Program-made: the position numbers and the translations under genes
Notes under the pieces: generated by a model
Databases searched by the model: none
The model's input: only the letters and a program-made list of their open reading frames with translations
What the model was told of the DNA's origin: nothing
Source of the DNA: Scandinavium goeteborgense
GTDB taxonomy: Bacteria > Pseudomonadota > Gammaproteobacteria > Enterobacterales > Enterobacteriaceae
Direction of reading: 5' to 3'
DNA length: 64,000 nucleotides
Assembly: GCF_003935895.2 (NCBI RefSeq)
Contig: NZ_CP054057.1
Location: 1-64,000, forward strand
Shown here: positions 19,239 through 28,232 of the stretch, in pieces
Layout of the letters: each line of letters starts with the position of its first letter
Numbering within the stretch: position 1 is the first letter of the stretch

Positions 19239-19739
19239 ATGAGTGTATTATGCAGATATATAAAACTAATCAGTGTCATTTGTGTTCTTATATCATTTGA
19301 TATTAGTACGGCGGTGGCTGGTTCGACATCGTCTACCGCTTATATAAAAGGTACAGTGAGGGCTTTAACCTGTACTATTGCAGACATAAATGTTGACTTC
19401 GGAAATGTTACTACCACGCAGATAGACGGCAATTCATATAAGATTCAGACGATTCACCCAAATATAACATGCGAGGATCTCGATTCTAACAGTCTGGCGT
19501 TTGCGATTAGTGGTACTACAGCAAGCTTCGGAAGTGGGCTTTTGGCGACTTCTGTCCCTGGTTTAGGTGTGCAGTTTAAATCTAATGAGGGTAATATACC
19601 GTTGAATAGTGGTAAAATTGACTTTGATTACACATCATCAGTACCAGCTATTCAGCTTGTGTTAGCCAAAGACTCCTCTGTTAATTTGTCGGGCCAGGAT
19701 TTTACAGCAGCTGCAACATTAAGTGTCGGCTATAACTGA
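19239..19739 (+). CDS. Minor fimbrial subunit (PapF/MrpF-like), paralogue 1
   Basis: A 166-residue small pilin with signal peptide ending AVA, first cysteine in RALTCTIADINVDFGNV, second in HPNITCEDL, and C-terminal strand AAATLSVGYN. It is 8 nt after the previous gene. It shares the pattern VDFG...ID(G)..Y with the next gene, so the two are tandem paralogues, as adaptor subunits of fimbrial tips often are. Confidence 0.78.
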   Translation: MSVLCRYIKLISVICVLISFDISTAVAGSTSSTAYIKGTVRALTCTIADINVDFGNVTTTQIDGNSYKIQTIHPNITCEDLDSNSLAFAISGTTASFGSGLLATSVPGLGVQFKSNEGNIPLNSGKIDFDYTSSVPAIQLVLAKDSSVNLSGQDFTAAATLSVGYN

Positions 19740-19754
19740 TTAAAGGAGAATACC

Positions 19755-20255
19755 ATGCGCTTCTTACCACTTGTCTCCGGTGTTTGTATTTTTATCTCTA
19801 TCGCATCGACATGTTCTTATGCCGTAGATAACGAAGCTAAGATTAGTATTAAAGGTACTTTAACCGAACCTCCGCCCTGTACCATAAGCGATGGTTCGGC
19901 GATAGATGTCGATTTTGGTAGTAATGTCGGTATTGACCGTATCGATGGTGTTAATTATATGCGACCAGTTAACTATACAATAGTCTGCAATCCTAACCCT
20001 GAAAATCTGGGGCTCGGTTTAACCTTTATTGGTACAGCGTCAAGTTTTAATACTTCCGCAGTTCAAACGGATGTGAGTGGATTGGGGATTGAGCTATTAC
20101 AGGGAGGGGTACCATTTGAAATGAATAAACGAATAACAATAGACTTGAACTCTCCTCCAGTATTGCAAGCTGTCCCAGTTAAAGACCCTTCAACTGGTGA
20201 TTTACCCGAGGGAGCATTCTCAGCGACTGCGACTTTACTGGCAAATTATGAATAA
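19755..20255 (+). CDS. Minor fimbrial subunit (PapF/MrpF-like), paralogue 2
   Basis: A 166-residue pilin with signal peptide ending SYA, PPPCTISDGSAIDVDFGSNV, second cysteine in YTIVCNPNP and C-terminal ATATLLANYE. An AAAGGAG stands before the ATG. Probably a tip-fibrillum adaptor; which paralogue is nearer the tip cannot be told from sequence. Confidence 0.78.
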   Translation: MRFLPLVSGVCIFISIASTCSYAVDNEAKISIKGTLTEPPPCTISDGSAIDVDFGSNVGIDRIDGVNYMRPVNYTIVCNPNPENLGLGLTFIGTASSFNTSAVQTDVSGLGIELLQGGVPFEMNKRITIDLNSPPVLQAVPVKDPSTGDLPEGAFSATATLLANYE

Positions 20256-20267
20256 GAGTATCATTTC

Positions 20268-20831
20268 ATGAAATTAAAATTTTCACTCTTGTCCCTTACT
20301 ACTGGAGCAATGGCTCTCATTTTCAGTAATTTTGCAAGCGCAGCTACAGGCGGGACAGCAATGAACTTTCACGGCACATTAGTGAATGAACCTTGCACAG
20401 TTCAACCCGGTGACGAAAATATTACCTTAAATTTTGGTACAGTTATCGATAAAGGTCTATATCAATATCAAAAGACCAATAGTCAACCCTTTAGCATCCA
20501 CTTGGTTGACTGTGCTATTAGTAGCTGGGCGGGGGACGGTACGGTAACCGTTAAGTTTTCAGGCCCAGCCAGCACTGAACTTCCGGGTTACTTAGCTGTG
20601 ACAGATGAAGCCACCGGTAGCACTGATATGGGGATCGCTATCGGCATCCAAACATCAGATGGGACGCTTTTACCTTTAGATCAAACTACTACCCCGATTC
20701 TATTACGTGACGGTAGTGATGCATTAAACTTTATGGCGTTTGTTGAAGGTGAACCAAGTGCATTGCAAAATGAGTCTATAAAACGTGGCAGCTTTAGTGC
20801 CGTAGCGACATTTTATCTTGAGTATCAATAA
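20268..20831 (+). CDS. Minor fimbrial subunit (MrpG-like position)
   Basis: A 187-residue pilin-domain protein with signal peptide ending ASA, first cysteine in LVNEPCTVQPG, second in HLVDCAIS, and C-terminal strand SAVATFYLEYQ. It starts 12 nt after the preceding gene and is the last typical pilin before the tip protein. Confidence 0.78.
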   Translation: MKLKFSLLSLTTGAMALIFSNFASAATGGTAMNFHGTLVNEPCTVQPGDENITLNFGTVIDKGLYQYQKTNSQPFSIHLVDCAISSWAGDGTVTVKFSGPASTELPGYLAVTDEATGSTDMGIAIGIQTSDGTLLPLDQTTTPILLRDGSDALNFMAFVEGEPSALQNESIKRGSFSAVATFYLEYQ

Positions 20832-20878
20832 AATTAATTAATCGGCTTTATTTTCATGAATAATTTAATGGTGACACT

Positions 20879-21652
20879 TTGAAATTCCCTATTTTTATTA
20901 AGGGAGCTATTTTTTTGCTCCTAACATCGTTGACGAGCTGCGCATTTGCCAGTGTGTCAGGTAGTGCAAAAGATTCGCATGGTGATATAATAAACTGGAC
21001 CTTTTCTGATTCAAGTACCGTTGGGAGAGCGAATGTTAGTGGAAGCTGCACCTATGAATATGCATTCACTTCCCTAACAGGTTCTAGCAACACCAGTTGT
21101 GGTGTGCAGTTATGCGCCCCTAGTCTTAACAATTGTGATTCTGCTAACTCTATATTGGGCTATTATCCCCAAGGGCAAGCAGTAAAACAGGGAACTCGAG
21201 TTACTTTTTCTGGTACAGTTGACTGTAGCGAACCTGGTGTTAATACATTGCGTTGGACATTGACTAGTACGAAAGCCGAATTTGGTCCTACCAATTTTAT
21301 TTGTGGCCAAGGGGGCGTGGGTTCTACAACTTCTTGCCATATAACGGCACCAACAATAAATTACCCCAGCATGTCGACATCAGAATGGGATGGTAATACT
21401 GCCCAAGGAGAGGTACCTTGGTCTTGTAGTTCTACGGCCAGTATTACTTTTTCTGTTAACACGGCACAAGTTACAGCTCTAGGCGCTAAAGAAAGTGTAA
21501 GCTTTCACAATTCTTCCGGGGGAGAAGTGGGCAGCATAACGATCACTGGACATTCAAGTGGAAGTACAATTTTATATTCAAAACTTTCTGGCACTCCTAC
21601 CGCGGATGGTGATTTCCAGACAAACCATGTTATAACTGCAAACTTCAACTGA
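20879..21652 (+). CDS. Probable fimbrial tip adhesin, cysteine-rich
   Basis: A 257-residue exported protein at the end of the operon, where P/MR/P-like operons encode the adhesin. Signal peptide MKFPIFIKGAIFLLLTSL...FA; the mature part has eight cysteines (in SGSCTY, SCGVQLC, NNCDS, VDCSE, FICGQ, SCHIT, WSCSS). Two-domain length fits an N-terminal receptor-binding domain plus a C-terminal pilin-like domain ending HVITANFN. The start must be the TTG at 20879: the frame upstream closes with TAA and has no ATG or GTG. I do not recognise the binding domain, so the receptor is unknown. Confidence 0.65.
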   Translation: MKFPIFIKGAIFLLLTSLTSCAFASVSGSAKDSHGDIINWTFSDSSTVGRANVSGSCTYEYAFTSLTGSSNTSCGVQLCAPSLNNCDSANSILGYYPQGQAVKQGTRVTFSGTVDCSEPGVNTLRWTLTSTKAEFGPTNFICGQGGVGSTTSCHITAPTINYPSMSTSEWDGNTAQGEVPWSCSSTASITFSVNTAQVTALGAKESVSFHNSSGGEVGSITITGHSSGSTILYSKLSGTPTADGDFQTNHVITANFN

Positions 21653-22137
21653 TTTACAGTCATGATAATTCAGGGCAGGGGCGACTGGCAGCGTTTCTGC
21701 CGTGATAACACCCTTGCTCTGAGCATGCTTTAGCTGCTGGATAATTCGGTAGCGGAGTCGCATTTCTGTTCGTTGAAAAGGACGCATCAGGAAAGGTGTC
21801 TTCAAGGCCCGCCATTTGGCCCGGGCCGAAATCTCCGATTACATTCAATTATTCTACAACCGGGCCCGGAACCAGAGCAATCTCGGTGGCGCCAGCCCGA
21901 AGGTAATCCTCCAGTTAAACTGATCAGGATTGAAGTCATACTAATCATGCCTTTAACTTTTGAGTCTATTATTGGAGTTGAACATTCATTTGGATGTTGG
22001 CATCATCGTTCAGTGATTTGGCGATGATATATAAAACCTCTCGCCTTTCTCATGCTTTTGAATTGCTAAAGATGCCCTTTCAGAATCAGGGCTAACGATA
22101 ACTATAAAGTGAAAAATATAATATTGAGTCTGATTTT
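21653..22137. other. Junction between fimbrial and glycan operons with IS debris
   Basis: About 485 bp without an intact gene. It holds an IS3-family orfB tail at 21795-21923 and, just before it, GC-richer sequence that looks like mobile-element debris. The last 120 bp before the glycan operon are AT-rich and could hold its promoter, but no convincing -35/-10 pair was found. Confidence 0.5.
21795..21923 (+). pseudogene. IS3-family OrfB C-terminal fragment
   Basis: Reads GVFKARHLARAEISDYIQLF, then YNRARNQSNLGGASPK, then ILQLN and a stop. This is the typical C-terminal end of an IS3-family integrase domain (DYIE.FYNR...LGG.SP). It marks an insertion or junction between the fimbrial and glycan operons. 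Confidence 0.65.
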
Positions 22138-23895
22138 ATGATTTCCGAATATCCTATCCCCCAAAAAACTCTCACCCAACAGGGGCTATTATTTATAATT
22201 TCAACACTTTTGATGCCCATTCTTTTATTTTTGCTGGTGCTGCCCTATCCGTGGGCTTCGTTACCTGGCGAAGGGTTGTCATTGACACTGAATCTAATCA
22301 CCTGGGTGTGGGTCGGGCTCTGGGCACTTTTTTTATGCTGGTTGCTGGTGAAACGGAAATTCCGGATGGGAAGGTTGGAATGCTCGTTAGTTATCGGCGC
22401 ATTGCTAATGAGTGTTCCATATTTCTGGACGCAGAGCGCATTTAAATCTGCGGCTCTTTATCGCCTTGCAGGTATTTGGGCTCTTCTACTTATCTTTTTG
22501 CTGCTGCGTCAGTTTTCTGTTCGTGGGCGCGTACGCCATCGAATCTATGGCGTCATTGCCATTGCTGGGCTCATACAGACACTGCTGGCATTCTGGCAAA
22601 TTGAGTATCCCACATCTGCAGGTGAATCGCTCGGATACTCTTTTACCGCAGCCAGCGGTCGCCCTATCGGTTCATTGTTACAAGTAAATTTGCTGGGATC
22701 GTTTCTGGCGAGCGCATTGCTGTGTGCATTGTTGCTGGCAATGACTTTGCCCTCCACCGTCAAAAGTCGGTTCTATTGGGTAAGTGTGTTGGTACTCAGC
22801 GCGGGATTGGTAATGACACAATCGCGTTCGGCTTGGCTGGGAGCTACAATGGGCGGGGGCATATTACTACTATACTCACGAATCCATTGGCGCAGCAAAT
22901 CATTTGCTGTCCTTTTGCTATGTAGTGGCGTTGTCGCTGGAAATATCGCTCTTGTTGAACGAATGCCGCTGATCACACCGGCTGCTGTGAAAACGGCCGA
23001 CGCACGTCCATCGGGAACAAATGAGCGACTTATCTGGAATCGCCGTCAATCAGGTAATGAGCGTTTAACCATGTTCGAAGGTGCTCTGGCGATGATCAAG
23101 GAAAAGCCATTGTCAGGATACGGCTTGGCCACATTCGAAGTTGAGTTTCCTCGTGCATTAGAACGCAACAATATAGCTAATCCCTTCACTGTGACGGTTA
23201 AGTACCCCCACAACGAAATACTCTATGTATGGGCGGAAGGTGGCGTGGTTGCTCTTATTGGCCTGACAATGTGGCTATATGGCGTATTGCTACCTTTTCG
23301 TACAAGCTGGAATCGCACTACAGTATTGAAAGGTGCATTGCTCTTGCCTCTGATCGTGCATTTGTTGACGGAATTTCCACTTTATTTATCCGCAGTCCAT
23401 GGCGTTTTGATGATTATCTTACTGTGGTTGGCCTTGCCCGTTGCTAAGCGATCGAAAGCGTCACACCCAGTAATGGGGAAATGTTCAGCATTTATCCTAA
23501 GTGGAATAGCCGTGCTTAGCTTCACGGGTGTGATCTTTTCTACTACAGGATTACAGTCGGCAATAAAAATACGAAGTGCAGAACAGCTTCAAATAATGGA
23601 TCTATCGTCATTGGATGAAGTAAGTAACGTACTGGCACAGCATGATAAGCTTTTATTTGATAAAGCGATTGCATCTTTGATGCTGTTTAACTCATCACGC
23701 GATTCTAGTTGGCTTCTTCGCTTTCAGGAGCAGGCAGGGGAATGGCTGAGCCTGCATAATGATGCCAATCTGACGGTTACCATGATGCAAATTGCCGCGG
23801 CAGAAAAAAATGATAATGAAGTGCAACGCTGGCGCCATCGTGGATGCCTGAGTTACGCAAAAGATCCGCGTTTTAAATGTCAATTCATTCACTAA
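22138..23895 (+). CDS. PglL/Wzy-type O-oligosaccharyltransferase or ligase
   Basis: A 585-residue inner-membrane protein with about a dozen hydrophobic segments and a Wzy_C core. MTQSRSAWLGA is near residue 225, a large periplasmic loop follows, and YPHNEILYVWAEGG contains the conserved histidine near 358. The C-terminal 150 residues form a soluble-looking tail, as in PglL-type pilin glycosyltransferases (PglL_A, Wzy_C, Wzy_C_2 layout). These enzymes move a lipid-linked glycan to serine or threonine of periplasmic proteins; WaaL ligases and Wzy polymerases share the core, so the acceptor is not certain. It is the first gene of the glycan operon, 485 bp after the fimbrial genes. Confidence 0.72.
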   Translation: MISEYPIPQKTLTQQGLLFIISTLLMPILLFLLVLPYPWASLPGEGLSLTLNLITWVWVGLWALFLCWLLVKRKFRMGRLECSLVIGALLMSVPYFWTQSAFKSAALYRLAGIWALLLIFLLLRQFSVRGRVRHRIYGVIAIAGLIQTLLAFWQIEYPTSAGESLGYSFTAASGRPIGSLLQVNLLGSFLASALLCALLLAMTLPSTVKSRFYWVSVLVLSAGLVMTQSRSAWLGATMGGGILLLYSRIHWRSKSFAVLLLCSGVVAGNIALVERMPLITPAAVKTADARPSGTNERLIWNRRQSGNERLTMFEGALAMIKEKPLSGYGLATFEVEFPRALERNNIANPFTVTVKYPHNEILYVWAEGGVVALIGLTMWLYGVLLPFRTSWNRTTVLKGALLLPLIVHLLTEFPLYLSAVHGVLMIILLWLALPVAKRSKASHPVMGKCSAFILSGIAVLSFTGVIFSTTGLQSAIKIRSAEQLQIMDLSSLDEVSNVLAQHDKLLFDKAIASLMLFNSSRDSSWLLRFQEQAGEWLSLHNDANLTVTMMQIAAAEKNDNEVQRWRHRGCLSYAKDPRFKCQFIH

Positions 23896-23907
23896 TATTC
23901 TGATTCT

Positions 23908-24255
23908 ATGAAATGTATGATTAAAAAATCTCGCTTAGAGGCTATGACCGGCGGCTGGTTCGTGGGGGCATTTTCACCTGCTGCCTACGGTACCAGCGAT
24001 GTTGAGGTAGCAGTACAATCTTTCGCTGCGGGATATGTCGGTGCTGTTCATCACCACAAAGTAGCTACTGAAATTACACTTCTGATTTCCGGCCGTGCGC
24101 TCATGGCTGGAGAATTGTTGGTTGCTGGAGACATATTGACGCTTTTACCCGGCGTAGCCTCATCCTTTGAAGCCCTGGAAGATTGTACTACCGTAGTGGT
24201 TAAGCATCCTGGTGCACTGAATGACAAGTATATCGATGGGAATGCGGGATGTTGA
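23908..24255 (+). CDS. Small cupin-domain protein
   Basis: A 115-residue cupin-like protein: GAVHHHKVATEITLLISGRA matches the first metal-binding cupin motif and GELLVAGDILTLLPGVASSF the second. It lacks the length of RmlC-type epimerases. Its stop overlaps the next ATG by 7 nt. In sugar clusters such small cupins act as isomerases or accessory proteins; the reaction is unknown. Confidence 0.65.
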   Translation: MKCMIKKSRLEAMTGGWFVGAFSPAAYGTSDVEVAVQSFAAGYVGAVHHHKVATEITLLISGRALMAGELLVAGDILTLLPGVASSFEALEDCTTVVVKHPGALNDKYIDGNAGC

Positions 24256-25019
24256 ATATTGTAATCCCAATGGCAGGTCGAGGCAGCCGTTTTAGTCAGG
24301 CAGGTTTTACTGATCCCAAGCCATTTATCCCTGTAGAAGGTATTCCGATGATCGAATTGGTTATTAATAATTTGCGACCGGAAATGCCCCATAGATTTAT
24401 ATTTGTCTGCCAACAGGCACATTTAGTGCGCTATGATTTTCAACGTCGGCTTTCTCTTCTTGCTCCGGGAAGCAAAATTATCGCCTTATCAGACGTCACC
24501 GCCGGGGCTGCATGTACTGTGCTTGCTGCGGCAGATTTCATTGATAATGATGAACCTTTGATGATTGCAAATTCTGACCAGTGGGTTGATGTGGATATTA
24601 ACGATTACTTGGCAGAGATGAATGCCAGCGATCTCGATGGTCTAATTATGACCATGAAATCAAGTGATCCGAAATGGTCGTATGCGCAATCTAATGCTGA
24701 AGGATGGGTGCATCGTGTTGTAGAAAAGCAGGTAGTCTCTGATGAGGCCACTGTTGGGATATATAATTTCCGCCGAGGCAGTGATTTTTGTCGTTTGGCC
24801 AGAGCAATGATTACCCGAAACGATCGAAGCCAAGGGGAATTTTACGTCGCTCCTGTTTATACCGATTTGTGCCGTGAAGGGAAATACCGAATCGGTGTTT
24901 ATAATATTGGTAGGGATGGCATGGGTATGCACGGATTAGGAACACCAAAGGACTTATCTGTCTTTTTGGAAAGCTCTGTACTGACGTCAGCTTTGTTGAC
25001 TAGCCGAGGGGCTGCATGA
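24249..25019 (+). CDS. Sugar/polyol-phosphate nucleotidyltransferase
   Basis: A 256-residue NTP_transferase-fold enzyme. The nucleotide-binding loop IPMAGRGSRFSQAGF is at residues 6-20, followed by the lysine in DPKPFIPVEG and a metal-binding NSDQWVDVD near 110-117. Such enzymes make the NDP-activated donor for a glycan. The activated substrate cannot be read from sequence; the HAD phosphatase and GDPD-like gene in the same operon hint at an unusual phosphorylated precursor. Confidence 0.75.
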   Translation: MLNIVIPMAGRGSRFSQAGFTDPKPFIPVEGIPMIELVINNLRPEMPHRFIFVCQQAHLVRYDFQRRLSLLAPGSKIIALSDVTAGAACTVLAAADFIDNDEPLMIANSDQWVDVDINDYLAEMNASDLDGLIMTMKSSDPKWSYAQSNAEGWVHRVVEKQVVSDEATVGIYNFRRGSDFCRLARAMITRNDRSQGEFYVAPVYTDLCREGKYRIGVYNIGRDGMGMHGLGTPKDLSVFLESSVLTSALLTSRGAA

Positions 25020-26725
25020 ATATTATGGCCCTGTCCCATCACCGTTCACTTAATCAACCCGTAGTCAAGCAACCTTTTGATTCTTCAATATTAGATTCTG
25101 GGTACGGGGATTGTGCTCGTGCGATTACTTTTGCGAAGACTTCTATACGGTCACGACGGATGACCGCGCTTGATAGAATTCAGGGTATATCATCTGGAGA
25201 TATACTCTTGTCCTACTTTGATCACACACCACTTTACGCTTTGCTCCTGTGGGATGTTACACATAGTCTTGCTCTCGATGATAAGATATATTTTCATGTA
25301 TCCGATAAAGCAGCAGATTTACTGATTCGAACGTATTATCGAGATTCATTCCGAGAGGAAGTTCTTGAACGCGGATGTGGTGCCGTGCGGGTTTTTGTAA
25401 AAACCGCCCCATTATCCGCTGAACAAGAAAGAGGGCTTAATGAATGGAGTTTTTGCATACCTACTGGTGGAGATATTATTGCACTCAACACCTGTGTCTC
25501 ACGTATTTTAGAGTTGAATGTCCCGCGATATGAAATAATTCTTTGTGGAGACCCAGGTGAAGGATTTAAGTTTAAGGATCAAGTAAGTATTGTTGGCGAA
25601 GATATACCAGCGTCACCAATCCATATCACCCGGAAGAAGAACGTATTGGCCAAAGCAGCTCGATACCCGAATCTGTGTATTCTCCATGATAGGGTTTTAC
25701 TGCCGGAGAATTTCATGCAATCCGTTCAGCGCTTCGGTGATGATTATCCCTTCACTGCCTTTCCATCGTACTGGTTCGCTGACCGGTGGTTTGCCGTTCC
25801 GCGGCGTTACTCCGATTTTTGTGCCGTGAAGCAGGTTGCAGAATGTCTTCGTAGCGATAAAAGACCTGATCGAAATTCGCTGCCAGAATTTGAGTCTATG
25901 GATTTTTTCACACAACATCCTTGCCGCGCGTCCTTTGGTCAGGACTATTTAACTGGTAGTTTATATTTGTGTAAGCGCAGTGTTTGGCAACACTTACCAC
26001 AAAATGAAGCGCTGTATTGGAATGATTATGAAGATGTGGAGCATGGAATACGAGCTGCACTTGCAGGTATCCCATCCAGAATTAATTCTTACACTTTGAC
26101 GCGAAGCCTGACTTATCGAAGCGTTTTTCATATGTTTGGAGTGACCAGAGGGGTCACTGCTGGGGGAGATATTCATTTAGAGCGAGCTCCTATGGAGTGG
26201 TGGGGGGGGCGGCGAAGGCCCTCCTTAAATATCAATGAGCAGGAAGCTATTCGTCGGTTAAAAGCTTTCGCTTTGCGCTATACCGGCAGCGATGTTCTTG
26301 TCCGTCAACTTGAGGGTAAACCATTTACGGGCATTCGGCGCTATCGTCTGATCGCTCAGCTGTTATGGCAAACGCGAGGGGATCTTCAGAACCTGGTAAA
26401 CGACTGGTATCGTGAGGTTTTGTGTGAGTCTCCTATGCCTCTTGATGTCGAATATCTACAGGCAATGCTGGATAGTTCTTATACTATATCGACGAAGAAG
26501 CTTGGTTGGTTAAGACATGATTCATTGACGCGACAGCTTTATAACAACCCATTTAGTTCACCCTTTATCTCTGATTCGCCTGATGAAATGCCACGCAAGA
26601 AATTGCGTTTGTTCTTAGGCAGTTTTATTGGAGCCATATGGTTGAAATATTTCAGTCGACAAGTTGCTTTCAATTCCTCTGTAATTGAACTTTGGCAAAC
26701 CTTACGTGGTCTTCACGAGCATTAA
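25016..26725 (+). CDS. Large glycosyltransferase-like protein (GT-A type)
   Basis: A 569-residue cytoplasmic protein overlapping the previous gene by 4 nt. Around residues 160-340 it looks like a GT-A glycosyltransferase: EIILCGDPGEGF, then KAARYPNLCILHDRVLLPEN with the aspartate-containing metal site, and YWNDYEDVEHGIRAALAG. The N-terminal 150 and C-terminal 200 residues match nothing I recognise. Probably transfers a sugar in assembly of the exported glycan. Confidence 0.6.
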   Translation: MNIMALSHHRSLNQPVVKQPFDSSILDSGYGDCARAITFAKTSIRSRRMTALDRIQGISSGDILLSYFDHTPLYALLLWDVTHSLALDDKIYFHVSDKAADLLIRTYYRDSFREEVLERGCGAVRVFVKTAPLSAEQERGLNEWSFCIPTGGDIIALNTCVSRILELNVPRYEIILCGDPGEGFKFKDQVSIVGEDIPASPIHITRKKNVLAKAARYPNLCILHDRVLLPENFMQSVQRFGDDYPFTAFPSYWFADRWFAVPRRYSDFCAVKQVAECLRSDKRPDRNSLPEFESMDFFTQHPCRASFGQDYLTGSLYLCKRSVWQHLPQNEALYWNDYEDVEHGIRAALAGIPSRINSYTLTRSLTYRSVFHMFGVTRGVTAGGDIHLERAPMEWWGGRRRPSLNINEQEAIRRLKAFALRYTGSDVLVRQLEGKPFTGIRRYRLIAQLLWQTRGDLQNLVNDWYREVLCESPMPLDVEYLQAMLDSSYTISTKKLGWLRHDSLTRQLYNNPFSSPFISDSPDEMPRKKLRLFLGSFIGAIWLKYFSRQVAFNSSVIELWQTLRGLHEH

Positions 26726-26728
26726 TAT

Positions 26729-27211
26729 ATGAAAAATATAAGTGTCATTAGCTCTACAGAGGAGCAAGTTTTGTCATGGACTGCTGGGATTGAGGGGGTT
26801 TTGCCGACCTTTCCAGATTTCAATATGTCTAGCTGTTTGTTAGGTTTTTTGAATGATGACAATATAGTACAAATGCAGTGTGTTCGTAATTTTAAGAATG
26901 CTGATGATTTAGTGGTGATCCTTCATCAAAATAATATACAAGAAAAACCAGAGGTCATATGGGCTGCATTCCAATTTTATCTTAAAAGTGCACTTAAGTC
27001 CAGGCACCGTATTTGGATTGTATTAAGTGGCGGAGCAGATTTTCTTCGGCAGCGGGCCTGGAATAATTGGCTTAATTTTATTCCGGAAAATAAGTTGTCA
27101 ATGTGGCGACTCGAACTCCATATCTTAAGTAGCTCAATTTTTCGTTGTAATGGATTTCTTACCAGAAATCTTCGTCGAGTTGCTCGCTTAATGGTGAAAA
27201 AGAGAAAATGA
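26729..27211 (+). CDS. Unknown protein of glycan operon
   Basis: A 160-residue protein with no recognised domain, no signal peptide and no membrane segment; the C-terminus is basic (RRVARLMVKKRK). It is 3 nt after the preceding gene and overlaps the next by 4 nt, so it is co-translated with the glycan genes. No function is assigned. Confidence 0.6.
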   Translation: MKNISVISSTEEQVLSWTAGIEGVLPTFPDFNMSSCLLGFLNDDNIVQMQCVRNFKNADDLVVILHQNNIQEKPEVIWAAFQFYLKSALKSRHRIWIVLSGGADFLRQRAWNNWLNFIPENKLSMWRLELHILSSSIFRCNGFLTRNLRRVARLMVKKRK

Positions 27212-28221
27212 AAGATTTGAGCATTATCTTTCAGGGGCCCGTTGAAATGAAAAATGGTTCATTCAACCAATTTCTGGATTATTTAGCCCGTACTCGTCGG
27301 ACATTTCCCGCATCAGAAATAATACTGTCGACCTGGGAAATGTTACCCATTGAAAAAGATATGATCCTTAATCATCTGTCTCTTCTGGGAATTCGAATTA
27401 TCCATAGTTCAGATCCTGGCCCACTCATCGGAAAAGATGAAGCTGGAGAGTACCTATGTAATATAAATCGATTGCTGGTCTCCTCACATGCAGGATTGGC
27501 CGCCGCGACACGCCCTTTGGCGTTAAAACTACGAACGGATACTTATATTTCTTCCCGTAAACTGATCAATTTGTTAGAAAAACACGTATTGATTGAGAAT
27601 GAACTGAAAAGAGATTTAGACTACCAAGTATTTTCGAAGAGAGTGATTAATGCCTCTTGGTTTTCCCGAGATGCACGGGGCAGTTTACCTTATCTTTTTC
27701 ATCCTGGTGACATCCTTTTAGCAGGTAAAACAGAAGATGTGAGGTTATTCTTCAGTGCCCCACTGGCAACAAAAGCGTTGTTCAAACCCGTATCCGCACC
27801 TGGATTGTGGAGTGCCTGGCGCTATGTTCCTGAACAATGGTTTTGGGTTCATGCCATTGGTAAGGTGACAAATCGCAAAGTCTATGAGGGCTCCCTTCGG
27901 AGTTCGCCTAAATTGGTTACACTGTCTGAAAAATATTATTTGGCTAATTTTATATCATACTCCCCAAGTAAATTGGGGTTTCACTGGCCAAAATATTGGA
28001 AGCGGTACCCGTTTCGAGGACTGTTCAGTTTGTATACTCAACGACGTTGGCTCAGATTATATAAATACTATCATGGTGGTGGCCCTAACTTTTCCGTAGG
28101 CAAATGGCTCGATTGGGCTGTTACGAAATTATGGCGTACTGGTTATTTGATACGTGCAATGCTACAAAGAAATAAATTAATACGTTGTTTAGCTTTGACA
28201 TTATTCCTACATAGAAAGTAG
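27208..28221 (+). CDS. WavE-like lipopolysaccharide synthesis protein
   Basis: A 337-residue protein beginning LSIIFQGPVEMKNGSF with SEIILSTWE after it, the pattern of the WavE family first described from Vibrio cholerae core-oligosaccharide genes. Also LALKLRTDTYISSRKL and LFHPGDILLAGKTEDV, which fit a GT-A-type glycosyltransferase fold. Likely a second glycosyltransferase of the operon; donor and acceptor unknown. Confidence 0.7.
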   Translation: MKDLSIIFQGPVEMKNGSFNQFLDYLARTRRTFPASEIILSTWEMLPIEKDMILNHLSLLGIRIIHSSDPGPLIGKDEAGEYLCNINRLLVSSHAGLAAATRPLALKLRTDTYISSRKLINLLEKHVLIENELKRDLDYQVFSKRVINASWFSRDARGSLPYLFHPGDILLAGKTEDVRLFFSAPLATKALFKPVSAPGLWSAWRYVPEQWFWVHAIGKVTNRKVYEGSLRSSPKLVTLSEKYYLANFISYSPSKLGFHWPKYWKRYPFRGLFSLYTQRRWLRLYKYYHGGGPNFSVGKWLDWAVTKLWRTGYLIRAMLQRNKLIRCLALTLFLHRK

Positions 28222-28232
28222 CAGAAATCCTA

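Noticed and set aside
22138..23895. Calling the transferase firmly as WaaL O-antigen ligase
   Set aside because: The long C-terminal soluble region and linkage to pilin genes favour PglL type; WaaL remains possible, so it is kept as an alternative only.
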